Assembly: GCA_964512995.1 (NCBI GenBank) | Contig: CAZELM010000033.1 | Span: 1-52,386, forward strand | DNA length: 52,386 bases | Direction of reading: 5' to 3' | Origin: CAZELM01 sp964512995 | Lineage (GTDB): Bacteria > CSSED10-310 | Shown here: positions 44,573-52,386 of the stretch, one piece after another | Numbering within the stretch: the stretch's first letter is position 1 | How the letters are laid out: each line of letters opens with the position of its first letter | Translations under genes and position numbers: made by a program | The notes under the pieces: model-generated | The model's input: the letters and a program-made list of their open reading frames with translations, nothing else | Databases searched by the model: none | Told to the model about the DNA's origin: nothing

Positions 44573-46090
44573 ATGGCACGAATATTACTCGTTTTCCCAA
44601 CATCTCTCTATCGTAACTTTACACCGCCATTGAATTTAGCATATATCGCTGCTGTTCTGGAAAACGCCGGGAATGAGGTCCACATCAGGGATCTCTCAGC
44701 ACAGCATCCTCCCTGTAACGAGCAACAACTCATTGACTTTACCCGGGATCTGAACCCGTTGTGGATTGGATTGACCCTCAATGTGATTTTCATTCAGCCG
44801 GCATATGATCTGATCCGGCGATTGCGAAGCCTCAATATTAAAATCATTGTTGGAGGTCCCCACCCCAGTCTCTCTGGAGAGGAAGCTCTGCTGCATGGAG
44901 CGGATATTGTTGTGAGGGGGGAAGGGGAAACGACAGTATGTGCGTTATCGGAATGCCTGGAATCTCAGGGAGATCTCTCCCAGATTCCGGGCATATCCTA
45001 TCTGGATGACGGGGGTCAAATCAGGCATAATCCAGCACGATCGCTCATCGATGACCTGGATTCGCTCCCATTTCCAGCCAAACATCTCTTTCCGAAACAA
45101 TGGTACACTCAAGATACTTCGTATTATCAAGCATATGGTCCGATATTCTCCGGCAGAGGCTGCCCAGCAAGCTGCACATATTGCTATAAAGGCGTTTTTG
45201 GGCATGGGTGCCGACTGCGATCCGCCGAGAATGTGTTCCAGGAAATGCTTTTTCTGCATTCAAAATTCGGAGTGAATGCATTTGAATTTATGGATGATGC
45301 ATTTTCCGCCAATCTGGACCGAATCCACCACTTATGTGATCTGATACTGAGTACACCGGGATTCAGACCGGTATGGCAGTGCACTACCCGTCTCGATCTC
45401 ACAACTCCGGAACTGCTGCATAAAATGAAACGGGCAGGATGTTTCCGAATTTTTTATGGAGTGGAAAGCGGGGATTTAGATACTCTGCATCGCGTGAATA
45501 AACATTTGGATCTGGACCGAGCCGTCGATGTTTTGCGATGGACCCATGAAGCCGGGATCAAGTCCATTGTCGGATTCATGTGGGGATTTCCGTGGGATTC
45601 TCCGGCCAGTGTCAATGATTCATTCCGACTACTAAAAAAAATTGCACCCTTCACGGATGAATTCAATCCATTGGGTATTCTGATCCCTGTCCCCGGAACC
45701 CGATTGTACGAGGAATACAAGTCGAAGTATCATCTTGATGAATGGTGGTTATCAGAGCGTTTTGGCCGACTCTATCGAACCAATGCGTATTTCCCATATT
45801 TTCAACGTCGCTTTTATAATGACTTTGGATTATTGGATGATGGATTTTTCCCATTTCCTCCTGGAGTCAGACACATGATTCGGAAAGGAACGGCTTTCAT
45901 TGGCAGGCATAATATTTTCCGGAATAATCCACTCCAACGTGCGATCTTCATTTATTTTTCCGTGTTGCTTTCCGAATGGCTGTTCAAAATCCATCCGAAA
46001 ATCGAACAATGGCTCTATCATGCGTCGCGTGAAATGGTGATGCATGGCAGACAGAAGAACGCCTTAAACGATGATACATCCGTATCCTAA
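44573..46090 (+). CDS. B12-binding radical SAM protein
   Basis: 505 residues. The N-terminal cobalamin-binding-like domain (about 1-140) has LVFPTSLYRNFTPPLNLAYIAAVLENAG and IIVGGPHPSLSGEEALLHGADIVVRGEGE. It lacks a visible DxHxxG motif, as in many members. The radical SAM domain carries the cluster cysteines Cys197, Cys201 and Cys204 in GRGCPASCTYC, then GVNAFEFMDDAFSANLDRI and CFRIFYGVESGD. The C-terminus (LYRTNAYFPYFQRRFYNDF) is of the BchE/methyltransferase-like type. Members methylate or rearrange unactivated carbons using cobalamin and a 5'-deoxyadenosyl radical; the substrate here is unknown. No ribosome site is seen, so it is probably coupled to the kinase gene before it. It overlaps the next gene by 20 nt. 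Confidence 0.9.
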   Translation: MARILLVFPTSLYRNFTPPLNLAYIAAVLENAGNEVHIRDLSAQHPPCNEQQLIDFTRDLNPLWIGLTLNVIFIQPAYDLIRRLRSLNIKIIVGGPHPSLSGEEALLHGADIVVRGEGETTVCALSECLESQGDLSQIPGISYLDDGGQIRHNPARSLIDDLDSLPFPAKHLFPKQWYTQDTSYYQAYGPIFSGRGCPASCTYCYKGVFGHGCRLRSAENVFQEMLFLHSKFGVNAFEFMDDAFSANLDRIHHLCDLILSTPGFRPVWQCTTRLDLTTPELLHKMKRAGCFRIFYGVESGDLDTLHRVNKHLDLDRAVDVLRWTHEAGIKSIVGFMWGFPWDSPASVNDSFRLLKKIAPFTDEFNPLGILIPVPGTRLYEEYKSKYHLDEWWLSERFGRLYRTNAYFPYFQRRFYNDFGLLDDGFFPFPPGVRHMIRKGTAFIGRHNIFRNNPLQRAIFIYFSVLLSEWLFKIHPKIEQWLYHASREMVMHGRQKNALNDDTSVS

Positions 46091-46670
46091 TCCACGGAAT
46101 CGCATTATTATCGGAGAAATCAGACTGTTATCCGGCTATGTCTGTGCACCCGATCTTGGTATGGTTTCGCGATTATTACATGTCCGAAAGAATTCAATGC
46201 TTTCCCCATCTTCACAACAAGTTCAAAACCAGATGGAAAAAGTCGCAAAGGAACTATCACACCCTGCTGCCGTATATGGTTTATTCGAGTCAGCCGGAAT
46301 CCTTTCAGAATGGTTTCCGGACGCATCGCTCATCGCACTGGGTGCTGTAACGATCGGGTTGGAACTGGAAGAGCGCGTCGATCAACTGCATCAAAGCGGA
46401 GAAATTGCTGCCTCTGTTATTCTGGATGCATACGGATCCGGATGGGTGGAAGGTGTGGCGGATGCGGTGGATGAAACGATCAGAAAAGAGGCAGAATCTT
46501 TGGGATTAAATAAAACGCAGCGAAAGAGTCCTGGTTTTCACCACTGGAATATCGAAAGCCAAAAAGATTTATTCAACATTTTGCCGGTGCAACGAATTGG
46601 CATTCGATTAACATCTCATTTCATAATGATTCCGCGTAAATCGATTTCATTTGGTATGTCATTGGTATGA
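46071..46670 (+). CDS. Stand-alone methionine synthase activation-domain-like protein
   Basis: 199 residues. The C-terminal two thirds match the vitamin-B12-dependent methionine synthase activation domain (Met_synt_B12): LIALGAVTIGLELEERVDQLHQSGEIAASVILDAYGSGWVEGVADAVDETI, then KSPGFHHWNIESQKDLFNILPVQRIGIRLTSHFIMIPRKSISF. In MetH this domain binds SAM to remethylate inactive cob(II)alamin. Here it stands alone, with no MetH in the window, and overlaps the preceding B12-radical SAM gene by 20 nt. That arrangement suggests it may reactivate or help a corrinoid enzyme, perhaps that neighbour (inference). The start at 46071 has no clear ribosome site. Confidence 0.8.
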   Translation: MIHPYPNPRNRIIIGEIRLLSGYVCAPDLGMVSRLLHVRKNSMLSPSSQQVQNQMEKVAKELSHPAAVYGLFESAGILSEWFPDASLIALGAVTIGLELEERVDQLHQSGEIAASVILDAYGSGWVEGVADAVDETIRKEAESLGLNKTQRKSPGFHHWNIESQKDLFNILPVQRIGIRLTSHFIMIPRKSISFGMSLV

Positions 46671-46843
46671 TATCTGAATCATACTCTCTTTTCCGGCAGG
46701 ATTGCCTAAATGATGATTCTAACTTATTGTCTAGTATCAGCTCCACTGAATGATCATGCGTGGATGCTGGGAATTTTTTCCGACAGATTACCGGAGTTCA
46801 ACAACCTTTGAATCAAAACGATGATTATCAGGGACATTAACAC

Positions 46844-47368
46844 GTGGATGAGATCAAACACTATCACCTGAAAATTTCGACCATTTTGGGTTTGCTAGTC
46901 ATCTTTCTGCTTATTATTGCAGATCAATGGACCAAATCCATCGCAGTTCAGTATCTCGACTTACATCATTCCGTCACCATCATTGAATCATTTTTTGATC
47001 TGACGCTTGTGCACAATCGAGGAGCTGCCTTCGGGATGATGTCGGAACTCGCAGAACCCTGGCGAACGATTTTCTTTACTCTGGTTTCAATTGGTGCTTT
47101 TGCGATCATTATTCATGTATACCGGAGCCGTTCACCGGACAGCTATCTGGTGCCGATGGCTGTTATCATGATTACCGGTGGTGCGATCGGAAATATCATT
47201 GACCGAATAAGACTCGGTTATGTGATTGATTTCCTGGATTTTCATTATTTTGATAAGCACTGGCCGATATTTAATCTTGCCGACAGTTGCATCACCATCG
47301 GCGTTACATTGCTGATTATCGAAATGTTCATCCAAGATCGGAGGGGAAATGCATCCGAATCTGATTAA
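46844..47368 (+). CDS. lspA: Lipoprotein signal peptidase (signal peptidase II)
   Basis: 174 residues, four membrane helices. Conserved segments are IIADQWTKSIAVQYL, LTLVHNRGAAFGMM, MITGGAIGNIIDRIRLGYVIDFLDFH and WPIFNLADSCITIG. The catalytic aspartates are in NIIDR and FNLAD. It cleaves prolipoproteins before the lipid-modified Cys in the inner membrane. Start is GTG at 46844 with AGGGA 9 nt upstream. It overlaps lgt by 20 nt, placing the two successive lipoprotein-maturation enzymes in one operon, with rluD third. Confidence 0.95.
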   Translation: MDEIKHYHLKISTILGLLVIFLLIIADQWTKSIAVQYLDLHHSVTIIESFFDLTLVHNRGAAFGMMSELAEPWRTIFFTLVSIGAFAIIIHVYRSRSPDSYLVPMAVIMITGGAIGNIIDRIRLGYVIDFLDFHYFDKHWPIFNLADSCITIGVTLLIIEMFIQDRRGNASESD

Positions 47369-48137
47369 TATCGGTCCATTTACAGTACGATCCTATGGAA
47401 CCATGATCGTTCTTGGTTTCTTTATCGGACTCTGGCTCATCAAGCGCCGAGCTCGAAATTATGGGATCCCATGGGAGAAATGTGTTGATCTGGCATTTTA
47501 TCTCCTTCTTGGCGGAATCATCGGTTCCAAAATCTTTTATTGGCTGATATTACCGGACTATTTTTTATATGATATGAAATTGATCACCGATGATCCTATT
47601 GAATTTATAAAAAATTTTGGGAGTGGGTTTGAATTTTTTGGAGCTTTATTTTCGGGAGTAATCGTGTTTCTGATTTACACATCCCGAAACCAACTCCCCA
47701 GGCTTCACACGCTGGACTTGCTGACGCCTTCGATTCCACTGGCTCACGCATTTGGGCGAATTGGCTGTTTTCTTGCTGGTTGTTGTTATGGGAGAGAATG
47801 TTCATATACATGGTCTATTATATTCAATCATCCCGATTCCCTGGCTCCTCAAGGAATAGCTCTGCACCCGACTCAGCTCTATGAATCCGCTCTCTTATTG
47901 CTACTGACTGGCCTTTTGCTACTGAGTGAATCGTATTTGAGAAAAAAACCAGGGATGATGTTGCCGGCCTATGTGATCGGTTATACCGTTATCCGATTTA
48001 TTGTGGAGTATTTTCGTGGAGATCCAAGAGGCTCCGTGGGACGAATGACCATGACACAACTTGTCGCCATTCTGGCGGCCGTCATTGCATCGATCAGTAT
48101 TTTCTGTCTGAGCCGATCGAAAACAAAAGTATCGTAA
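47349..48137 (+). CDS. lgt: Prolipoprotein diacylglyceryl transferase
   Basis: 262 residues, about seven membrane helices. Signature regions are VRSYGTMIVLGFFIGLWLIKRRA, GGIIGSKIFYWL, FFGALFSGVI, HAFGRIGCFLAGCCYGREC (the Lgt signature with the catalytic-region Arg) and LHPTQLYES. It transfers diacylglycerol from phosphatidylglycerol to the lipobox Cys, the step before LspA. GGAGGGG lies just before the ATG, inside the end of lspA. Expected to process lipoproteins such as the ankyrin lipoprotein upstream. Confidence 0.96.
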   Translation: MHPNLINIGPFTVRSYGTMIVLGFFIGLWLIKRRARNYGIPWEKCVDLAFYLLLGGIIGSKIFYWLILPDYFLYDMKLITDDPIEFIKNFGSGFEFFGALFSGVIVFLIYTSRNQLPRLHTLDLLTPSIPLAHAFGRIGCFLAGCCYGRECSYTWSIIFNHPDSLAPQGIALHPTQLYESALLLLLTGLLLLSESYLRKKPGMMLPAYVIGYTVIRFIVEYFRGDPRGSVGRMTMTQLVAILAAVIASISIFCLSRSKTKVS

Positions 48138-48162
48138 TGGAAGCTTCCTTTTAACAGGTATC

Positions 48163-49131
48163 ATGGAATTCATCATTGATCACGAAGCTGTCGGTCAGCG
48201 GCTTGACACACACATCGTCCATCTTTTTCCAGATAGATCCCGTTCACGGATCCAGTTATTGATTGAATCTCAACACATTCATGTCAATGGAAAACCGAGT
48301 AAACCATCCTATAAATTACGGAATGGAGATCGATTAGACATTATCTTTCCTGACCCGGAACCAACAGGACTTATTCCAGAAAACGTCCCTCTGGATATCA
48401 AATATGAAGACCAGGATATCATCGTCGTATCAAAACCACGTGGAATGACGGTTCATCCGGGGGCTGGGATTCACAGTGGGACACTGGTGCATGCACTGAT
48501 CCATGTATGTAACGACTTATCTGGAATCAGCGGAGAATTACGACCGGGGATCGTACATCGACTTGATCGCGGCACATCGGGTCTTATTGTCATTGCAAAA
48601 AACGACTCAGCGCATCTCCATATCTCACGTCAGTTTGCTCAACGTCAGGTTGAAAAAGAATACCAGGCTCTTGTGTATGGTATTCCGGATTGGAATGAAA
48701 CGATGGTCGATGCTCCGATCGGAAGGGATCCATGCGATCGAATCCGGATGTGCATCATGAACTCCGGCAGATCCGCCCGGACGGGATTTAAGATCATCGC
48801 GAGAGGCAATGGAGCCTGTCTGATTGGGGCACATCCGCATACTGGAAGAACCCATCAAATCCGAGTTCATGCCGCATCTTTGGGATTTCCGATTTTGGGA
48901 GATTTGGTATATGGAAAAAACAAAGAAAATACGATTCGAAATCCCATGGTACGATCGCTGTTGAAAAACCTGCCCGGATTTTGCCTCCACGCTTATTCAT
49001 TGACGTTTGAGCATCCAACAAAGAAAATTCCGCTTCGACTCAGCGCTGCTTTACCCGATGATTTCATTTCTATTATGTCACTGTTGGACATCCAACTCCC
49101 ACTATCAGATCATTACGTTTTTTATTCTTGA
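48163..49131 (+). CDS. rluD: 23S rRNA pseudouridine synthase, RluD family
   Basis: 322 residues. An N-terminal S4 RNA-binding domain (RLDTHIVHLFPDRSRSRIQLLIESQHIHVNGKPSKPSYKLRNGDRLDI) precedes a RluA-family catalytic domain with HRLDRGTSGLIVIAK (nucleophile Asp135), RQVEKEYQALVYG and HPHTGRTHQIRVHAASLGFPILGDLVYG. RluD modifies uridines in helix 69 of 23S rRNA; the exact target in this organism is inferred from family. It starts 25 nt after lgt and probably ends the operon. No clear terminator was found in the 158-bp convergent spacer that follows. Confidence 0.9.
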   Translation: MEFIIDHEAVGQRLDTHIVHLFPDRSRSRIQLLIESQHIHVNGKPSKPSYKLRNGDRLDIIFPDPEPTGLIPENVPLDIKYEDQDIIVVSKPRGMTVHPGAGIHSGTLVHALIHVCNDLSGISGELRPGIVHRLDRGTSGLIVIAKNDSAHLHISRQFAQRQVEKEYQALVYGIPDWNETMVDAPIGRDPCDRIRMCIMNSGRSARTGFKIIARGNGACLIGAHPHTGRTHQIRVHAASLGFPILGDLVYGKNKENTIRNPMVRSLLKNLPGFCLHAYSLTFEHPTKKIPLRLSAALPDDFISIMSLLDIQLPLSDHYVFYS

Positions 49132-49289
49132 AAAATTCACTAGTTATGATCGTTGTTTTTTGATCCGGTTCTGCAATTTATGTTATGTACAACAAACTTT
49201 TTCTGATCATATTCGTGTCTATCAGTATCCTTCCGTGGCTTAGATAAAAAGATCATAAAAACCGGATGAAAACGCTTAGCTGAAAGTTG

Positions 49290-50657
49290 TTAATCTATCT
49301 CGTATTCTTTGATTTTGAGGAGGAGTGTCTTGTAGTTGATATCGAGTTCTTTGGCTGTTTGTGTTTTATTCCATCCATTATGCTCCAATGATCTTCGGAT
49401 CATCCGTCGTTCCACCAATCGACGCGCTCTTTCCACCACTGTTAACAGCGAGCCTTCCATATGGACTTCGTTCAACTGAAATGGTTCGACATCCCGGATC
49501 GGTCTGACTGAGATATGTTCCGATTTTATGATGCCATCTGAAGTCAAAATGGCAGCGCGTTCGATACAATTCTGAAGTTCCCTTACATTTCCCGGCCATT
49601 CATACTTGAGCAGGCGGTCAATTGTCCGGGGAGCCAGTTTCAGTGATCCTTTGCCGAACTCTCGTCCATAATAATCCAAAAAGTGATCCACTAAAATCGG
49701 AATATCCTCCGGGCGATCCCTCAGTGGTGGAATTTCGATGGGGAACACGCTCAGTCGATAATACAAATCTTCCCGGAATTCACCATTTCGGACCGCTGTG
49801 CGAAGATCACGATTCGTAGCCGCAACCACCCGCACATCCACCGTCAGTGTTTTCACTCCACCGACACGTTCAAATTGCCGCTCCTGAAGAAATCGGAGCA
49901 ATTTAGCCTGCAGGATGGGATTCATATCACCAATCTCATCCAGGAAAACCGTACCCTGATCAGCCAATTCGAGTTTTCCTAACTTGCGTTGTTCCGCACC
50001 CGTATATGCTCCTTTTTCATGCCCAAATAGTTCATTTTCCAGGAGATGTTGCGGGATAGCCGCACAATTGATGGCTACCATCTGATTTTTGTTTCTGGGA
50101 GATAATGAGTGAATTGCATGAGCCAGGAGTTCTTTCCCGGTTCCGCTTTCTCCGAGTATCAGAACGGTCGCATCCATTGGACCCACTTTCTGAACCTGCA
50201 TCGTAACGGCTTTGAATCGTTCACTTTTGCCTATGATCATGGGACTTCCATGCTTCCGTTCATATACTTCTTTCAGCAGGATGTTCTCATTGAGCAGACG
50301 GTATCGTTCCATTCCGCGGCTGAGTTGAAGCAGAAGCAGATTGGTGTCGAACGGCTTGGTGATAAAATCGTCTGCGCCATCCTTCATGGCTTTGACCGCT
50401 GTTTCAACCGTACCGAAGGCGGTAATGATGATGACAATCGTTCTCGGATCTGCAGACTTGGCAGCCTTTAAAACGGATAGGCCCCTCAAACCCGGCAGAT
50501 TCAAATCTGTAATCACCGCAAAAAATGAATCTTTCGCGATAGCATCGACCGCATCTTCGGCATTCGAAACACATTTCACGGTATAATTTTCCCGCAAAAG
50601 AGTTCTTTCTAGCATTCGCAGCATTCCGACATTATCCTCAACAATCAAAATCCGCAT
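49290..50657 (-). CDS. Sigma-54-dependent response regulator, NtrC/PilR family
   Basis: 455 residues from ATG 50657, which has GGGAG 6 nt upstream (an ATG at 50669 lacks one). The receiver domain has ILIVEDN, phospho-acceptor Asp51 in VITDLNLPG, and the KPFD Lys. The AAA+ domain has Walker A GESGTGKELLA, ELFGHEKGAYTGA (the sigma-54 contact loop is GAYTGA instead of GAFTGA, a frequent natural variant), Walker B LADQGTVFLDEIGDM, and the R-finger region FREDLYYRLSVFPIEIPPLRDR. A Fis-type helix-turn-helix (GWNKTQTAKELDINYKTLLLKIKEY) ends it. It would activate sigma-54 promoters on phosphorylation. The gene lies 121 bp after a prepilin peptidase, as PilR often does, so pilus control is a reasonable guess. 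No sensor kinase is adjacent. Confidence 0.94.
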   Translation of the reverse strand: MRILIVEDNVGMLRMLERTLLRENYTVKCVSNAEDAVDAIAKDSFFAVITDLNLPGLRGLSVLKAAKSADPRTIVIIITAFGTVETAVKAMKDGADDFITKPFDTNLLLLQLSRGMERYRLLNENILLKEVYERKHGSPMIIGKSERFKAVTMQVQKVGPMDATVLILGESGTGKELLAHAIHSLSPRNKNQMVAINCAAIPQHLLENELFGHEKGAYTGAEQRKLGKLELADQGTVFLDEIGDMNPILQAKLLRFLQERQFERVGGVKTLTVDVRVVAATNRDLRTAVRNGEFREDLYYRLSVFPIEIPPLRDRPEDIPILVDHFLDYYGREFGKGSLKLAPRTIDRLLKYEWPGNVRELQNCIERAAILTSDGIIKSEHISVRPIRDVEPFQLNEVHMEGSLLTVVERARRLVERRMIRRSLEHNGWNKTQTAKELDINYKTLLLKIKEYEID

Positions 50658-50778
50658 AGTAGCTCCCAATCTTCGTTTTTAGCCTGTGAAACCTGACGTT
50701 CGAAACGGATCAAACAGCGATGAAACTGTTATTGATCGCCAACCAGCCGCTCCCACTATTCTCTTTATTGCTATCGAG

Positions 50779-51573
50779 TTAAAATGCCCTCAGGTTCAGA
50801 TACCAGGATATGATATTTTCACCCCATAATGTAGCAATCCAGGCTGCTCCTGACAAGAAAGGTCCGAACGGAAATTCCGTGTGGCGGTTCCCTCCTCTCA
50901 GATGCATAATCATTCCAATGATAATCGTTCCGGATAATGCACCCAGGAAAAGGGTCAGAAAAGCGAGTTTCGGTCCCAAAAACGCTCCGACGAAAAACAT
51001 CAATTTGATATCGCCGCCTCCCATGCCTTCCCGTCCGGTGAGTTTGAAGTAAACATAAGAAATGAGAAGCAATGGTCCACCTCCGGCCAGGATACCCCAG
51101 AAGGCAGTTTTTGGATCGACATCCCAAACTGTTCGAAGGTAAGGCTGAAGGATCGATAAAATACACGCTCCAAGAAGAGTAGGCAATGTAATGACATCCG
51201 GAAGAAGCTTTGTGTTGAAATCAATCACAGACAGAGAAATTAAAATTCCGCTGAATCCGATTGCGATCAATGAGTCCAGGCTGAATCCGAACCGCCATGC
51301 TACGGCAACAAATATGACTCCCGTAAACAACTCGACAAATGGATACTGAAAGGAAATATGGGTGAGGCAGTGGCTGCACCGAGCCCGTAATACAGCGTAA
51401 CTGAGGATCGGAATATTCTCATAGGGTTTGATTTTATGACCGCATGAACAATGTGATGCCGGATAAACAATGGATATGTTATTGGGTACCCGGTAAATGA
51501 CGACATTCAAAAATGAACCCACGATCAAACCCAGGAAAAAAACCGCAACAATGAAAAAATAAAAAAGATCCAT
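50779..51573 (-). CDS. pilD: Type IV prepilin leader peptidase/N-methyltransferase
   Basis: 264 residues, about eight membrane helices, A24 aspartic peptidase. The N-terminal helix GSFLNVVIYRVP is followed by the cytoplasmic methyltransferase-type loop with a cysteine zinc site: SHCSCGHKIKPYENIPILSY and RCSHC. The first pair is CxC rather than the usual CxxC. Catalytic aspartates are in SVIDFNTKLLPD and GMGGGDIKLMFFVGAFLG. It cleaves and N-methylates type IV pilins or type II secretion pseudopilins at the inner membrane. A weak AGGT ribosome site lies 11 nt upstream. The 3' end of a group II intron lies about 30 nt upstream of the start, so its native promoter may be separated from it. Confidence 0.92.
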   Translation of the reverse strand: MDLFYFFIVAVFFLGLIVGSFLNVVIYRVPNNISIVYPASHCSCGHKIKPYENIPILSYAVLRARCSHCLTHISFQYPFVELFTGVIFVAVAWRFGFSLDSLIAIGFSGILISLSVIDFNTKLLPDVITLPTLLGACILSILQPYLRTVWDVDPKTAFWGILAGGGPLLLISYVYFKLTGREGMGGGDIKLMFFVGAFLGPKLAFLTLFLGALSGTIIIGMIMHLRGGNRHTEFPFGPFLSGAAWIATLWGENIISWYLNLRAF

Positions 51574-51604
51574 CGAGTAGAATTACCTCCCGCTGCTCCA
51601 AGAG

Positions 51605-51661
51605 TCAACGAGAGGTAAGACCCTCACAGATCCCCGCATGCGGATTTCCCGCACGGGGCTC
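51605..51661 (-). ncRNA. Group II intron domains V and VI (3' end of ribozyme)
   Basis: Minus-strand 51661-51628 folds as a domain V hairpin. It opens GAGCCCCGTGCGG (with the AGC catalytic triad), has a GAAA loop, and closes TCCGCATGCGGGGATCT. Domain VI follows as GAGGGTCTTACCTCTC, and the sequence GTTGAC gives a plausible intron end in AC near 51605. It lies 19 nt downstream of the maturase stop. Confidence 0.75.
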
Positions 51662-51679
51662 TTCGAAATTTGTTTCGGT

Positions 51680-52386
51680 TCATGCATACCATCTTCTCCC
51701 AAAGCATATCAGTTCTTGCGTAGGTGGTGGCTTGGGCAGCGGTAAGTTTTCCAGTCTTCGCAGGAATGATTCCCAGTCGTATGACCGTTTCTGGCTGCGT
51801 CGATTGAGCCATTTGAATAGGCTCCTGACCGTCTCTGTGTAAAAGTGCCATAGTTTTGGATAGTTCGTCCATAACCCAAAGTAGCTGTACTGCCCCTTTA
51901 GCTTTTCTCCCGCCTTCTTCCACAGTTCCGCCAGTTTCATCGCGCTGCGGTTTGCCTTGATCCACTGCTCGAACTCCTGCATCTTCTTGTGCAGACTCTT
52001 CTTCCTCGTCTTGAATTTCAACGGTCGCGGTCGGTATTTCTTCTTCTCTCCCCAATAGATCGTGAATCCAAGAAAATCAAAGTCATTGTTGAGCGATTTA
52101 TGGAAATCCACCGTGTGGGTTTTCTCCATGTTGAGGGAGAGTCCGAATCGCTGCACTCGCTTCTGAAGGTCTTTGAGAAATGCGTCCGCCGTTTCTTTGT
52201 TCTTGAAGAAGAACACTGCGTCGTCCGCATACCGAACGATGACGTTGGTATATGATGCATAGTTTTCTATGAACCATTGATCCAGCGCCTCGTTCAGGTA
52301 AATGTTGGCCAATATGGGACTCATGACCCCGCCTTGCGGTGTTCCGACTGTCGGGGTGCTCACTTCCCCGGATTGTTCCAGGATTC
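51680..52386 (-). CDS. ltrA: Group II intron reverse transcriptase/maturase, partial
   Basis: The last ~235 residues are present; the frame is open to the window edge, so the N-terminus lies outside. RT motifs: VGTPQGGVMSPILANIYLNEALD (RT4), catalytic YADDAVFFF (RT5), LSLNMEKTHTVDF (RT6) and FDFLGFTIYWG (RT7). The maturase X/thumb region follows (LKGQYSYFGLWTNYPKLWHFYTETVRSLFKWLNRRSQ), ending FGRRWYA. No Cys/His-rich HNH endonuclease domain follows. It assists intron splicing and reverse transcribes the intron during retrohoming. Domain V begins 19 nt after the stop codon, as expected for an ORF in domain IV. Confidence 0.93.
   Translation of the reverse strand, partial: ILEQSGEVSTPTVGTPQGGVMSPILANIYLNEALDQWFIENYASYTNVIVRYADDAVFFFKNKETADAFLKDLQKRVQRFGLSLNMEKTHTVDFHKSLNNDFDFLGFTIYWGEKKKYRPRPLKFKTRKKSLHKKMQEFEQWIKANRSAMKLAELWKKAGEKLKGQYSYFGLWTNYPKLWHFYTETVRSLFKWLNRRSQKRSYDWESFLRRLENLPLPKPPPTQELICFGRRWYA

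Larger units (their letters stand above)
51605..52386 (-). mobile_element. Group II intron, 3' part, truncated by the window edge
   Basis: Contains the C-terminal part of the maturase and domains V/VI. The 5' ribozyme domains and the maturase N-terminus are outside the window. The maturase appears to end after the thumb/X domain without an HNH endonuclease, as in group IIC and related En-minus lineages. Confidence 0.8.

Noticed and set aside
50708..50737. Terminator between pilD and the NtrC-family gene
   Set aside because: GATCAA/TTGATC with inner ACAG/CTGT forms a hairpin, but no U-run follows, so read-through into the regulator gene is equally likely.
51624..52055. Second minus-strand frame inside the intron
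   Set aside because: It overlaps the reverse transcriptase frame and domain V and has no family features.

Overview
The window is a 52 kb piece of a bacterial chromosome, probably a draft or metagenome assembly because it carries a run of exactly 100 Ns inside a repeat. The genes point to a Gram-negative-type (diderm) organism: lspA/lgt lipoprotein maturation, a lipoprotein with a lipobox, a MltD-like lytic transglycosylase, a PBP4-type peptidase, an NtrC-family sigma-54 regulator, a type IV prepilin peptidase and large secreted multidomain proteins. The secreted proteins combine gingipain-like, DUF1565-like and dockerin-like modules joined by Thr-Pro linkers. That style is seen in several uncultivated phyla, but nothing here fixes the phylum. 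The standard code is used (TGA ends several intact housekeeping genes), and GTG/TTG starts are frequent.

Region 1 (1-21.1 kb) is rich in secretome genes. On the minus strand lie a C25 (gingipain-like) peptidase, a huge parallel beta-helix protein whose reading frame is broken by one in-frame TGA, and a BNR/sialidase-like protein with a long Thr-Pro linker. All three share a ~65-residue, four-cysteine dockerin-like module. The first two also end in a cohesin-like beta-sandwich. Between them sit a plus-strand group (HAD phosphatase gph, sppA, fdhD) and a minus-strand OFA-type MFS transporter with a well-defined promoter/operator region.

Region 2 (21.1-36.2 kb) holds a GT-C membrane glycosyltransferase, an ABC-F ATPase (Uup type), a Ser/Thr kinase fused to a sulfatase-modifying-factor-like domain, an SNase-like membrane protein with a zinc ribbon, a DUF362-ferredoxin protein, rsmI, the primary sigma factor, polA (with a degenerate proofreading site), a 21-bp tandem array with an assembly gap, and coaE.

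Region 3 (36.2-42 kb) is a tightly packed minus-strand operon: dacB, then a helicase-exonuclease fusion resembling B. subtilis MrfA+MrfB, then an mltD-like gene coupled to it by a 4-nt overlap.

Region 4 (42-49.1 kb) is on the plus strand: an ankyrin lipoprotein, a TGS-nucleoside kinase, a B12-binding radical SAM protein overlapping a stand-alone MetH-activation-like gene, then lspA-lgt-rluD. Region 5 (49.2-52.4 kb, minus) has an NtrC/PilR-like regulator, a prepilin peptidase, and the 3' end of a group II intron (maturase plus domains V/VI) lying just upstream of the prepilin peptidase.

The candidate for an undescribed system is the secreted set: three large proteins sharing a disulfide-type dockerin variant, two of them with a cohesin-like partner fold on the same chain. 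A GT-C glycosyltransferase is divergently transcribed from the Thr-Pro-linker member. This could be a surface-assembly or attachment system of non-cellulosomal type. I saw no tRNA, rRNA or CRISPR array.
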